Counted from the stretch's first letter, positions 1 through 8,260 are shown. The stretch is 64,000 nt of DNA from Pseudomonas syringae (GCF_001698815.1 NZ_LGSI01000020.1:257483-321482), one strand, 5' to 3'. Numbers and translations: made by a program. The notes: a model not told the origin generated them from the sequence alone.

Positions 1-2
1 TG

Positions 3-17
3 CCTACCAATAGTAGG
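3..17. promoter_or_regulatory. Small dyad upstream of the first gene
   Basis: CCTAC (3-7) and GTAGG (13-17) form an inverted repeat with a 5-base spacer, 32 bases before the first start codon. It could be an operator or the end of a hairpin cut by the window edge; nothing else supports a role. Confidence 0.2.
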
Positions 18-48
18 TTGTAGCCGGAAAAACCAAGGAGAACACACA

Positions 49-1056
49 ATGTCACTAAATCCTATCCTGTTAATGGGCGGTTCTGGCGCCATTGGCCAGC
101 ACACTGCCCGGGCGTTGCGCGCAGCCCATCCCGACGTCCCACTGCTGATCGGCGGCCGCGACCTTGCCAAGGCTCAGCGGGCCGCAGAGCAAATGGGTGG
201 AGCGCAGGGCGTGGTGATCGATCCCGCCGCAGACGACCTGGGCCTTGGCGATCGCCAGGTCAGCGGCGTCGTGGTCTTTTACATGGACCACGCCCTTGCC
301 GGACTGCGTTACGCGCAAAAGCGCGGTGTACCGCACCTCAGCATCTCTTCTGGCGTTTTCGAGATCGCGCCGGAAATCGCGACCTACATGCACACCCCTG
401 ACGCGGCGCCCATCGTCCTCGGTTACGAATGGATGGTAGGCGCGACGACCGTGTCGACGCTGAAGGTTGCCAGGGCATTCGGTCGGGTAAACAACATCAG
501 CATCAACGCGCTGGTCGACGAGCAAGACACCGGAGGCCCGACTGTAGCCACTGATTTCGAGCACCTGAACAAAATGCTGCCCGCTGCGCTGACACGGCGC
601 GCTGGTATGTACGTCTGGCGCGAAGGCGAGGATTCCAAGGTCAGCTTCCGCGCGGTGGACGGTACGGAAATCGAAGCCTCGGGCTTCTCGTCCATCGACG
701 TCGTTGGTCTGGCGGCCGCGACGGGGGCGCCCAATGTCCAGTTCAACATGGCCATCGGGGTGAGCTCGACTCGCCGCCAGGGTAGGCCGATGTCGACCGA
801 GATCATCATCGAACTCGCGGGCGAAGACCTGAGGGGTGAACCGCTGCGCACACGTCATGCCGTTGTCCACCCCGCGGGCGCTGCACCGCTGACCGGCCTC
901 AGCGTGGCAATGATCCTGGAGCGACTGCTCGGGCTGGACGGTCAACCGCCAACCCCGCCAGGCCTCTACTTTCCTTATCAACTGTTGGACGCCGCCGCGT
1001 ATCTGAAGCGCCTGGAGCAAGAGGGTGGTGAGTTGCGCGAGTTGCAGGTGCAATGA
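49..1056 (+). CDS. Saccharopine dehydrogenase-like NAD(P)-binding protein
   Basis: The 335-residue protein opens with a Rossmann nucleotide-binding loop GGSGAIG at residues 10-16, followed by GGRD about 25 residues later, as in the NAD(P)-binding domain of saccharopine dehydrogenase-like oxidoreductases. The rest is a compact alpha/beta domain without a signal peptide or membrane segment, so a cytoplasmic dehydrogenase or reductase is likely. The start is fixed by AAGGAG eight bases upstream of the ATG. It is intact and faces a serine hydrolase gene, separated by only about 70 bases from that gene's 3' end. The substrate cannot be told from sequence; true saccharopine dehydrogenases are longer, so a lysine-pathway role is not claimed. 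Confidence 0.7.
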   Translation: MSLNPILLMGGSGAIGQHTARALRAAHPDVPLLIGGRDLAKAQRAAEQMGGAQGVVIDPAADDLGLGDRQVSGVVVFYMDHALAGLRYAQKRGVPHLSISSGVFEIAPEIATYMHTPDAAPIVLGYEWMVGATTVSTLKVARAFGRVNNISINALVDEQDTGGPTVATDFEHLNKMLPAALTRRAGMYVWREGEDSKVSFRAVDGTEIEASGFSSIDVVGLAAATGAPNVQFNMAIGVSSTRRQGRPMSTEIIIELAGEDLRGEPLRTRHAVVHPAGAAPLTGLSVAMILERLLGLDGQPPTPPGLYFPYQLLDAAAYLKRLEQEGGELRELQVQ

Positions 1057-1123
1057 TGCTGCGAGGAATACGGCAATTGTACTCGCGGCGGTTGACCAAT
1101 CAGGAGGCTGGCGCTGAAAGGAC

Positions 1124-2020
1124 TCAGGCGTCCAAAGCCTCCTGTCGCAAAGCCTGTTTCAGTTGCCGAACAACGAAGGCTTCGACGGCGCCTTCACTGG
1201 CGCCCGGCTCAAAAGCAGCGCAACAAGCCGATGCGTCGCCGTCGCAGGCACGGTATACGGCAATGACACTGCCCGGCCCGCAGCCTGTGTGTCCGCATAG
1301 GGACAAGCCGCCGTCAATCAAACCTTGCATCACACCAAGGCCATATCCAGGGGTAATCCATGGGCGTCCGGGAATCGGGCCACCCAATGTTCGTGCTGTC
1401 TGCATTTCCTGGAGCAAACCCGTGGGGAGAAGGTCTGCGCAGAGCAGTCGATCCAGGAATAGCGCGGCTTGTGAAACCGGACCGATCAGCAAGCCGTGAT
1501 AGACCCAGGCGGGATCATAAGTCGATGTATTTCCCAGGAGGGTCTGTTGTAAGTCTGCTCGCGTCTTGGCGAAGCAAACGCTCGACAGGCCCAAAGGCGT
1601 CAGCGCACGTTGAGTGACCGCCTCTTCAAGCGTCAGATCAGTCAACCTTTCAATAAGCCTCCCAATGAGCAAGTAGCCCACATTGGAGTAGCGCCAACGG
1701 GTTCCGGGGCTGTATCGAAGCCGAGCACCATCAAGGCGTTGCATCATTTCACTTTCCGACCAGGCTGACTCATTGTCAGCAACGGCGGCGTGATACTCCG
1801 CCAGTTCGCCATAATCGCCGAGACCTGCCTCATGCCGCAGGAGCTGGCGCAACGTGAAAGGATGACCAGAAATCGGGCCGTCCAATCCGATACGCCCATC
1901 ACGCACCAGTGACAGGGCGGTCACGGCCAGGACTGTCTTGGTAAAGCTCCACCATGGCACCATCGGTTCTGATCGGTCAGTCGTGAGTGACTGACCATTT
2001 GATACGAGTGAACTTAGCAT
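1124..2020 (-). CDS. Beta-lactamase-fold serine hydrolase (class C / EstB type)
   Basis: The protein carries the three marks of the serine beta-lactamase/penicillin-binding fold: SFTK (nucleophile Ser with Lys three residues on) near the N-terminus, YSN in the middle (WRYSNVGYLLIG) and HTG near the C-terminus. Members include esterases, D-aminopeptidases and class C lactamases. The frame extends to 2128, but the ATG at 2018-2020 has AGGGA about six bases upstream and gives a 298-residue protein, so that start was chosen. No secretion signal precedes the SxxK motif, unlike true AmpC enzymes, so a cytoplasmic esterase or peptidase is more likely. Given the D-amino-acid gene content downstream, a D-stereospecific hydrolase is conceivable but not shown. 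Confidence 0.75.
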   Translation of the reverse strand: MLSSLVSNGQSLTTDRSEPMVPWWSFTKTVLAVTALSLVRDGRIGLDGPISGHPFTLRQLLRHEAGLGDYGELAEYHAAVADNESAWSESEMMQRLDGARLRYSPGTRWRYSNVGYLLIGRLIERLTDLTLEEAVTQRALTPLGLSSVCFAKTRADLQQTLLGNTSTYDPAWVYHGLLIGPVSQAALFLDRLLCADLLPTGLLQEMQTARTLGGPIPGRPWITPGYGLGVMQGLIDGGLSLCGHTGCGPGSVIAVYRACDGDASACCAAFEPGASEGAVEAFVVRQLKQALRQEALDA

Positions 2021-2500
2021 TGAATTCCCTGGAGTGTTGAACGGATCGACAGCTCGGCAAGATATCCCATTTACTCTTTTCCGAGAGAGTGCAAAGTCAC
2101 GTTGAGGCGTTTGTACAATCCTGAACAACTGCTATTGGCTGATTCTGTTGAAAAAGTCGGTTTTTTCAGACGGCCTGCTTACCGGTCCTGGGAACCGCGT
2201 TTATGGTCGTTACTCTCTCAAACCATTTGCTTGGGTGTCGAGAGGCCGCTTCTGGCCGGGAGCTTTCGGCAACAGCTGGAGGTGAATAGCCTCCACACCC
2301 ATCGCCAGCGGTTTCAGAAGCGTGACCCCTAACGTTCTTCTTCAAGAATTTTGTTGATCAACTCGTCGGTGATTCGCTCCATATCAGCCGGATTTGCCGC
2401 AGTTTGCGTGCTTCGATACAGCGTTTCATCAGACACCTCTGCGTATGACAGTTGTATCCCTCCGGTATACCATGTGTATTTCTCCTTCTGCGAGACGTCC
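2021..2500. other. Intergenic scar with one insertion-sequence end
   Basis: This 480-base gap holds no convincing gene. Bases 2145-2166 are identical to the left end of the 169-bp element at 41384, so a truncated copy of the same mobile element ended here. A minus-strand reading frame (2517-2329, 62 codons) ends cleanly in TAG with a charged, helical C-terminus (ITDELINKILEEER) and may be the surviving tail of a disrupted gene; its family was not recognised. GGTATACC at 2464-2471 lies just before the aminotransferase start and is listed separately. Confidence 0.4.
2464..2471. promoter_or_regulatory. GGTATACC palindrome, candidate GntR operator
   Basis: A perfect 8-base palindrome 30 bases upstream of the aminotransferase ATG at 2501. 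The same 8-mer recurs at 10417-10424 between divergent promoters of the amino-acid island, and a one-base variant occurs at 24706-24713. FCD/GntR regulators, of which two lie nearby, usually bind short palindromes of this kind. Confidence 0.35.
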
Positions 2501-3703
2501 ATGAGCAGTGCCTCCACCGACCATCAGCTGTCGTCTGTTGTGTCCCGGATCCGTCCCTCCGCCACAGCGGCGATTGCCGATGCTGCGCGGCGCATGGCCG
2601 CCGAGGGGCGCGCAGTCATCAGCCTCAGCACCGGGGAGCTGGATTTCGACACCCGCCGCCATCGATGCCATGCGTCAGGGCCAAACCCGGTACACCAGCG
2701 TCTCGGGGACCGTGGCCTCAAGCAGGCAATCATTGGTAAATTCCAGCGCGACAACCGGCTGACCTACACCAGCGATCAGGTGATCGCTTCTACCGGCGCC
2801 AAGCAGATCATTTTCAACGCATTACTGGCCACACTTGAGCCCAGTGATGAGGTGGTGTTCGTTGCCCCGTACTGGGTGTCGTACCCGGAAATGGTCTTGC
2901 TGACCGGCGCCAGGCCCGTGGTCGTAACGCCTGAGCCGGGTCACGCTTTCAAGCTCACTGCGCACTCTCTCGCTGCCGCGTTGACGCCCCATACCCGTTG
3001 GCTGCTGCTCAATTCCCCAGGCAACCCGTCGGGCGCGTTATACAGCGCCGAGGAATTACAGGCGCTGGGCGAGGTGCTGCGCGGTTATCCACGCGTGTTG
3101 ATTCTGTCCGATGATATCTACGAGCCGATTGTGTTCGAAGGCCACTTCGCATCGTTCGCCCAGGCTGTGCCTGACCTTCATGACCGCACGCTGACCGTGA
3201 ACGGCGTCTCGAAAAGCCACGCCATGACCGGTTGGCGCCTGGGTTATGCGGGCGGACCCGCTTGGTTGATCAAGGGCATCGAACTGCTGCAGTCGCAAAG
3301 CACCACGAATCCCTCATCGATCAGCCAGGCGGGAGCCGTCGCGGCATTGAACGGGCCGCAGGACTTCATCGCGCAGTGGTGCGAGCGGCTGCGCGGGCGT
3401 CGCGATCATGCGTTGGCGGTGTTTGCCGGTGCCCGGCCGTTGTTGAACGTCGCGTGTCCCCCCGCCGCGTTTTATTTGTATGTCGAATGCGGCGGGTTGA
3501 TCGGCAAAACCGCCCCGGCAGGCAACGTCATCGCAACCGATGTCGACCTGTGCCGTTACCTGCTCGAAGTTGGCGGCGTGGCGGTGGTGCCTGGCACCGT
3601 GTTTGGTCTGGCGCCTTATTTTCGCGTTTCCTACAGCGTCAGTGATATAGATCTGGCTACCGCCTGCGAGTTGATCGTCGCCGCCTGCCGGGCGCTGGTG
3701 TGA
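2501..3703 (+). CDS. Class I/II PLP aminotransferase with a frameshifted internal segment
   Basis: A fold-type I aminotransferase of the aspartate aminotransferase group: it has the PYWVSYPEM segment, NSPGNPSG, SDDIYEP and the Schiff-base lysine in VNGVSKSHAMTGWR. It is a clear paralogue of the intact gene at 31431. The ATG at 2501 aligns with that paralogue's start, so the upstream extension of the frame is ignored. Between about 2652 and 2716 the translated residues no longer match the family: the expected TPAAIDAMRQGQTRYTSV lies in another frame. About five residues are also missing relative to the paralogue (fits a 14-base deletion), and a later one-base deletion restores the frame. About 20 residues near the substrate pocket are therefore scrambled, so the product is probably inactive even though the frame is open. 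Confidence 0.7.
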   Translation: MSSASTDHQLSSVVSRIRPSATAAIADAARRMAAEGRAVISLSTGELDFDTRRHRCHASGPNPVHQRLGDRGLKQAIIGKFQRDNRLTYTSDQVIASTGAKQIIFNALLATLEPSDEVVFVAPYWVSYPEMVLLTGARPVVVTPEPGHAFKLTAHSLAAALTPHTRWLLLNSPGNPSGALYSAEELQALGEVLRGYPRVLILSDDIYEPIVFEGHFASFAQAVPDLHDRTLTVNGVSKSHAMTGWRLGYAGGPAWLIKGIELLQSQSTTNPSSISQAGAVAALNGPQDFIAQWCERLRGRRDHALAVFAGARPLLNVACPPAAFYLYVECGGLIGKTAPAGNVIATDVDLCRYLLEVGGVAVVPGTVFGLAPYFRVSYSVSDIDLATACELIVAACRALV

Positions 3704-3710
3704 CGGTGGG

Positions 3711-3801
3711 GGCTTCACGCAAGGCGGCAATTACGACGGCGCCGCCGGGTAGTGGCCGGACTTGCCGTGCTGAGCGGCTGGAGCAAGAGCGGCTATCGGC
3801 C
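3711..3801 (+). pseudogene. hyuC-like N-carbamoyl amino acid amidohydrolase, 5' fragment
   Basis: Read in two frames, this segment encodes TQGGNYDGAAG and then VAGLAVLSGWSKSGYRP. This is the metal-site stretch that follows GSHLDT in M20-family N-carbamoyl-L-amino acid hydrolases and allantoate amidohydrolases. One base has been lost at about 3750, and everything before the stretch (roughly 80 residues) is missing, the fragment abutting the aminotransferase stop codon. The reading continues after the insertion at 5654: removing the insertion and one GGCC copy restores TAT CGG CCG GAG CAT, i.e. YRPEH. This is direct evidence of one ancestral gene. Confidence 0.8.
3798..3801. repeat. Target-site duplication GGCC (left copy)
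   Basis: GGCC at 3798-3801 is repeated at 5654-5657, directly outside the inverted ends of the inserted element. Collapsing the two copies restores the amidohydrolase reading frame, which supports a 4-base target duplication. Confidence 0.75.
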
Positions 3802-3863
3802 TAGAGTGTGTAAAAAACGCGTAGCGATGTTCAAAGATGTTTTAGAGAGAAGAGGAGTGACTC

Positions 3864-4541
3864 ATGCGAATCGCCTGCCTACATACAGCTGAAAGCAACG
3901 TGGCGGTCTTCGACTCGGCTGCGAAGGCGCTGGGTATTGGGCTAAATATTTTGCAGCATGAGGTTCGTGCTGATCTCCTGGCAGCGGCCGAGCGTTCAGG
4001 CGGACTGACTGCGGGTATATCGAATGCAACGCAGCAAGCGCTTCTTTCACTCGCTCACCATGCTGACGCAGTTGTACTCACGTGTTCGACCTTAGGCCCT
4101 TCTATCGAAGGCCTTGCAAAGAACGCTTCACCCACAATTATGAGAGCGGATGAAGCTCTGGCCTGCGCTGCGGTTCATGCGGGTACTGTGGGTCGTAAAA
4201 TCGTGGTTTTGTGTGCCGTCGAGACCACTGTCGATCCCACATCTCGTCTTTTCATGCACGCTGCGGAGAGATCCAAAGCGTTGGTTGAGATACGACTTGT
4301 TTCCGGGGCTTGGGCACTATTTAAATCCGGTGACTTCAGAGGGTATCTAGCAGCTGTTGCTGAGGCGGTGGACCGTGCATACCTCGACGGCGCGTCAGTG
4401 GTCGCCTTGGGACAAGCTTCAATGAGTGGAGCGGCATCGCTCGTGACGACTGGTCCTTCCCCGCTCACCAGCGCAACGGAAGGCTTAAAGGCAGCAGTGG
4501 AAGCCGCATCGAGTCACGTAAAACTAAATAGACGAGGGTAG
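3864..4541 (+). CDS. Asp/Glu/hydantoin racemase-family protein, carried in the insertion
   Basis: The 225-residue product resembles the Asp/Glu/hydantoin racemase superfamily: an N-terminal alpha/beta lobe with a catalytic-type cysteine in VVLTCSTLGPSIEG (about residue 76) and a second lobe containing ASVVALGQASMSGAA. In most members a second cysteine sits in the latter position; here the motif reads GQASM, so the two-cysteine racemase mechanism may be incomplete and a decarboxylase or isomerase variant is possible. AGAGAAGAGGAG directly precedes the start. Base composition is visibly less GC-rich than the flanking genes, fitting horizontal origin. It lies between the left end of an IS and its transposase, and inside a gene for N-carbamoyl amino acid hydrolysis, the enzyme family hydantoin racemases normally work with. 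Confidence 0.65.
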   Translation: MRIACLHTAESNVAVFDSAAKALGIGLNILQHEVRADLLAAAERSGGLTAGISNATQQALLSLAHHADAVVLTCSTLGPSIEGLAKNASPTIMRADEALACAAVHAGTVGRKIVVLCAVETTVDPTSRLFMHAAERSKALVEIRLVSGAWALFKSGDFRGYLAAVAEAVDRAYLDGASVVALGQASMSGAASLVTTGPSPLTSATEGLKAAVEAASSHVKLNRRG

Positions 4542-4598
4542 TGTCTGCTTGAGGTTCAGGGGCTATGATTTCTGAGAAATTCATCGCAAGGGAAACCC

Positions 4599-5494
4599 AT
4601 GAAACGGTTTATCCAGGGTGAACACCAAGGTCAAAGCACCTTGCTTCCCGAGAGCCTCGACGACTACGTCAGCGATACCAATCCGGTGCGCATGGTCGAT
4701 GTTGGTTGCCATCGACGGCAGTAAATTCAAGGCCGTCAACAACCGCGACCGCAATTTCACCAGCGCCAAACTGAAGCGGCGAATGGAAGGGGAATAGTCG
4801 GCTACAACGTACAGACGGCGGTCGACACCCAACACCATTTGATCGTTGCTCATGAGGTCACCAACGTCCGCTCCCACCGCGACCAACTCAGCTCGATGGC
4901 GAAGCAGGCGCGGGAAGCCATCGGCTCAGAAACCCTGTCGGTAGTGGCTGATCGGGGCTACTTCAAAGGTGAAGAAATCCTGGCCTGTTACGACGCAAAC
5001 ATCACCGCCTATTTGCCAAAGCCGATGACCTCCGGCGCCAAGGCAGATGGGCGGTTCAACAAAGATGCCTTCGTACATGACGTGACGAAAAATGAATACA
5101 TCTGCCCGGCGGGAGAGGCCCTGATCTGGCGCTTCTCCAGCGTTGAGAAAGGCATGAAGTTGCACTGTTACTGGAGTTCAAATTGCCAGAACTGCACGCT
5201 ACAAACTCAGTGCACGCCGAGCAAGCCACGGCGAGCTCGGCGCTGGGAGCATGAAGCCGTATTGGAGGAAATGCAGAACAGGCTGAGCAATGCGCCGGAG
5301 ATGATGCGGATCCGAAAACGGACTGTTGAGTATCCCTTCGGGACGCTCAAGCAATGGATGGGGGCGACGTACTTTCTGACCCAAAGCTTAACGGGGTAAG
5401 CGCCGAGATGAGCTTGAATGTGCTTGCCTACAACCTGAAACGAGTCATGAAAATCATCGGCACCACTGGCTTGATGAAAGCGTCAACGGGGTAA
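4599..5494 (+). pseudogene. IS1182-family transposase, decayed
   Basis: The start MKRFIQGEHQGQSTLLPESLDDYV is that of IS1182-type DDE transposases. The reading breaks after VRMVDV (about 4703), where roughly a hundred residues including the first catalytic region are missing. It resumes in another frame with VAIDGSKFKAVNNRDRNFT, meets a TAG at about 4796, then continues as GYNVQTAVDTQHHLIVAHEV in a third frame to 5399. A final frameshift separates the C-terminal AEMSLNVLAYNLKRVMKIIG. Two internal deletions plus a frameshift make it non-functional. The stretch missing here is the part that survives as a fragment at 41060-41290. Confidence 0.85.
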
Positions 5495-5653
5495 AAACCG
5501 GTCTTTTTTTGCCCCATCCAAAGGGCTTTAAGAGGTTGCTGAGCGGTTTTAACTGTTCCTGGAAACGTCACGGACTTGATCAGTTTGCGAAACGTAAGCA
5601 CGGTCTCCTAGCATCGATGTGAGAAACTCAATCTGACGTTTTTACACACTCTG

Positions 5654-5657
5654 GGCC
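5654..5657. repeat. Target-site duplication GGCC (right copy)
   Basis: Second copy of the 4-base duplication flanking the insertion; see 3798-3801. Confidence 0.75.
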
Positions 5658-6577
5658 GGAGCATGACGTCACGATCATGGCCATCCGCGCCGAGGAAAGC
5701 GCCTGGTTTCCGGTTTCGTACGTGGGCAGCAAGTCCGCTTTCGCCTGTTGCCCGCTGATGCGCTGCTGGCCAGGCGTGCCGCCACCGCACGGACCTTGAG
5801 CGAGCACTTGGCTCAGCTGGGTGGCGATCCGCTGACTCTGGCCGCGCAGCTGCCCGCCCTTAATCCCGCGATGATCAACAGCTTTATCGAAGTGCATATT
5901 GAGCAGGGCCCGGTGCTGATCGATGCCGGTATACCGCTGGGCATCGTCAGCGGCATTTGTGGCAGCCTGCGTTATCGCAAGGCGCGTGCGCTCGGCTATT
6001 ACGCGCATTCCGGCGCTACGCCGCGTGTTATCGGTGCGACGCAGTGGTCGCGGCCAGCCAGTTGGTGGTGACGTTGCATGCGTTGTGGGGGCGTATGGAA
6101 CGCGAAGGGCATGAGCTGACCTTAACGGTGGGCCGGTTCGCCACGGATGCTGTTCAGGCTGATTTCAGCAAGGTGTCCGGCCAGGTGGCCTTCTGCATCG
6201 ACCTGCGTTCGCAACAGCCCTGGACCCTGGCGTTGATGGATGAGCGTTTGCAATGTGCCGTGCGGGACATTGCCGCCGAACGCGGCGTGACATATGACCT
6301 CGGTGAGCGCACGCAGAGCACGGCCGGGGTGATGTCGGCCGAGTTGATCGCTCAAACGCACGATGTCGCGTTGGCGCTCGGACTGCCCGCACGGTCCATG
6401 CCCAGCGGGGCGGGCCACGATGCGGTGGTGTTCGCGGAGCAAGGTATCGACACCGCGATGCTGTTCATCCGTAACGCCAATGGCAGCCACAACCCTGATG
6501 AAGCCATGAGCATGGAGAATTTTCAGCGTGCAACGCAGGTGCTGGGAAGGGTGCTGACCCCGCGCGGTGCAAGTGAA
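5658..6577 (+). pseudogene. hyuC-like N-carbamoyl amino acid amidohydrolase, 3' fragment
   Basis: Continuation of the fragment at 3711-3801. It encodes HDVTIMAIRAEESAWFP (metal-binding Glu pair), INSFIEVHIEQGPVL, HALWGRMEREGHEL, PSGAGHDAVVFA and IRNANGSHNPDEAMS, the signature order of M20 N-carbamoyl-L-amino acid hydrolase / allantoate amidohydrolase enzymes. One-base deletions shift the frame at about 5740 and again at about 6030. The natural stop seems lost: the frame runs on across the 3' end of the GntR gene on the other strand. With the 5' truncation, the one-base deletion near 3750 and the insertion, this is a multiply hit pseudogene. Its presence suggests the island once degraded N-carbamoyl-L-amino acids as well as the D forms. 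Confidence 0.85.
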
Positions 6578-7291
6578 TCAAAGCTGGCTGAAGCGGTTGA
6601 TGATGCCTTGGCGAACGCTGTCTATGTGCGCCGCGGCGGCCTTTTGCGCAGCTTCCGGATCGCCTGCGCGCAGCGCCTCGATGATTGCCAGGTGCTCCAG
6701 GTAACCGACCTTCAAGGCCTGCACGATTGCCAGGTGTTCCTGATGCGCGCTTTCGAAGCGTTCGGGCGCCACGCTCAGGTTGAACATCCGGGTCTTCAAA
6801 CGCAGGGTTTCGATGTACTGCGTCAGCAGCAGGTTGCCGCTGTAGTGCGAGAGCATCTGGTGCAGCTTGCTGTCGACGATCCAGTCCTCCTCGGCATTGG
6901 GGACTTCAGCTTCCAGCAGGCGTCGTACGCTGGCTTCGAGTTCATCGAGCTCGGCGATCGGTACACGGCCTGCCGCCAGGCGTGCGGCTTCGGCTTCCAG
7001 CGTGCGGCGAACGTGTAGCGTCTCGATCAACTCACGGATGGAAAATTGCCGCACCACCAGGGTACGCCCGGCGGTACGACTGATCAGGCCCTCGTTTTCC
7101 AGGCGGGTCAGGGCGTCGCGAACCGGGGTGCGCGAGATATTCAGCAGCTCGGCCAGCCTGCGCTCCTGGAGCACCGTATTGGCCGGCAACTCTCGACTGA
7201 TGAGCATCTGCAGCATCGCGTCGTACGCTTTGGCGCTGAGATTCTGTTCCCGTTCACCGAGGAAGTCGGCCGTGGATTTGATCGGTTCCAT
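6578..7291 (-). CDS. GntR-family (FCD subfamily) transcriptional regulator with internal duplication
   Basis: An N-terminal winged helix (residues about 17-80, with LAELLNISRTPVRDALTRLENEGLI) is followed by an all-helical FCD ligand domain with candidate metal-binding histidines at 144, 183 and 222. Such regulators usually repress catabolic operons and are released by the substrate. Residues 185-198 (EHLAIVQALKVGYL) and 199-212 (EHLAIIEALRAGDP) are an imperfect tandem duplication of 14 residues (42 bases), lengthening the loop or helix between two of the histidines. The gene lies just downstream of, and in the same direction as, the ABC operon 10360-7426, whose regulator it may be. Confidence 0.85.
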   Translation of the reverse strand: MEPIKSTADFLGEREQNLSAKAYDAMLQMLISRELPANTVLQERRLAELLNISRTPVRDALTRLENEGLISRTAGRTLVVRQFSIRELIETLHVRRTLEAEAARLAAGRVPIAELDELEASVRRLLEAEVPNAEEDWIVDSKLHQMLSHYSGNLLLTQYIETLRLKTRMFNLSVAPERFESAHQEHLAIVQALKVGYLEHLAIIEALRAGDPEAAQKAAAAHIDSVRQGIINRFSQL

Positions 7292-7425
7292 AAGTCACTT
7301 CACACAAGGGGTATCAGACAAAAGTGGACTGGCAGCCGGTAAACGGGGGCGGCTGCCAATGACGGCCCGCATTTTACGCCGTGTCGCTCCCTGCGCGATA
7401 GCACGCGGCGCAAGATGTCTGGCGA

Positions 7426-8217
7426 TTACTGCGCCAGTGAACGGACCGGGTCTTTGGGCGCTGGGTCGTAGCCGATCAGGTCGCTGGTCAGCTTTGCATA
7501 TGTTCCGTCGGCTTGCATGTCAGCCAGGGCCTTGTTCACGGCGGCTACCAGTTTCGGCTTGCCTTTTTTGAAGGCGAAACCCTTCTGTATGTGGCTGACG
7601 TAATCGTCCGTCATGGTGATCGGCAGGCCGACATGCTTGATCAGGTACGCCCCGGTAATCGCGTCGGTGATCACAGCCTCGACATTGTGGTTGGCCAGGT
7701 CCTGCACGGTGTCCGATTCGGATTTGTAGCTTTTGACCACCGCGCCGTGCTCCTCGGCCAACACGGCATAAGTGGACGAGACCTGAGTGCCGACGCGCTT
7801 GCCTTTAAGGTCAGCGGCCGATTTGATCGACGAATCGAGGGGCGTGAGGATGCGCGCTCCGGATTCGATCCAGCCATCGGAGAAGACGATCTGTTTCTGG
7901 CGAGCGGGGGTGATGTCCATCGCGGCGGTGCTGACGTCGAACTGGTTGGCCTCAAGGGCGACCAGCAAGGAATCCCACTGCACCAGCATGGGCGTGTATT
8001 CCAGGTTCAGACGTTTGGCGATTTCCTTCATGACGCGAATTTCCAGGCCATCGAGCTGGCCGTTGGGGCTGCGCATGGTGAACGGTGGGAAAGTGCCCAG
8101 GGTCGCGACTTTCAACTGGCCAGGCTTCAACAGCTCCAGATCATCGGGTGCTGCATGGGCGCCAACGCTCAAGACAGAAAGGACGGTGAACAGCGTGAAA
8201 AGGCGTTTGATATTCAT
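7426..8217 (-). CDS. Periplasmic amino-acid-binding protein (SBP family 3)
   Basis: A cleavable signal peptide (MNIKRLFTLFTVLSVLSVGAHA) leads into a family 3 solute-binding protein: LKVATLGTFPPFTM, LDGLEIRVMKEIAKRLN, WDSLLVALEANQFDVS and the late KPKLVAAVNKALADMQADG are typical of polar amino-acid receptors. The product feeds the permease and ATPase encoded immediately upstream in the same operon. It is closely similar over its whole length to the orphan binding protein at 26512-27306, for example in the shared DDYVSHIQKGFAFK block, so one arose by duplication or both come from one lineage. The ligand cannot be read from sequence. Confidence 0.9.
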   Translation of the reverse strand: MNIKRLFTLFTVLSVLSVGAHAAPDDLELLKPGQLKVATLGTFPPFTMRSPNGQLDGLEIRVMKEIAKRLNLEYTPMLVQWDSLLVALEANQFDVSTAAMDITPARQKQIVFSDGWIESGARILTPLDSSIKSAADLKGKRVGTQVSSTYAVLAEEHGAVVKSYKSESDTVQDLANHNVEAVITDAITGAYLIKHVGLPITMTDDYVSHIQKGFAFKKGKPKLVAAVNKALADMQADGTYAKLTSDLIGYDPAPKDPVRSLAQ

Positions 8218-8260
8218 GGTTGCTTACTCGTTGGCCAAATAAGGGGAAGACGCGACGGAT

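Larger units (their letters stand above)
3802..5653. mobile_element. IS1182-like insertion with a passenger racemase gene
   Basis: The element is bounded by imperfect terminal inverted repeats: TAGAGTGTGTAAAAAACG at 3802-3819, and its complement ending CACACTCTG at 5653, differing in the first base and by one A. A 4-base GGCC duplication flanks it and it interrupts the hyuC-like gene. Inside are a complete racemase-like gene (3864-4541) and a decayed transposase (4599-5494). A normal IS1182 element has the transposase close behind the left end; here a 678-base gene occupies that place. The transposase is dead, so the element can move only with help in trans. Confidence 0.7.

Noticed and set aside
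1053-1499. 148-codon plus-strand frame after the first gene
   Set aside because: Mostly antisense to the serine hydrolase gene and of antisense-like composition.
2351-2500. 50-codon N-terminal extension of the aminotransferase
   Set aside because: Not present in the paralogue at 31431, contains the GGTATACC operator candidate, and the ATG at 2501 aligns with the paralogue's start.
4599-5494. Functional transposase
   Set aside because: Two internal deletions, a stop and frameshifts; catalytic N-terminal block missing.
3711-6577. All one-base deletions in hyuC as pure sequencing error
   Set aside because: Cannot be excluded, but they do not lie in long homopolymers, and the 5' truncation and clean insertion show independently that the gene is dead.
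5957-7018. 353-codon plus-strand frame as a single gene
   Set aside because: Its first part is the 3' end of the hyuC pseudogene and its last 440 bases are antisense to the GntR gene; the frame is open only because the natural stop was lost.
7331-7357. GGCAGCCG/CGGCTGCC hairpin as terminator
   Set aside because: The stem is good but no T-run follows on either strand, so a terminator was not called.
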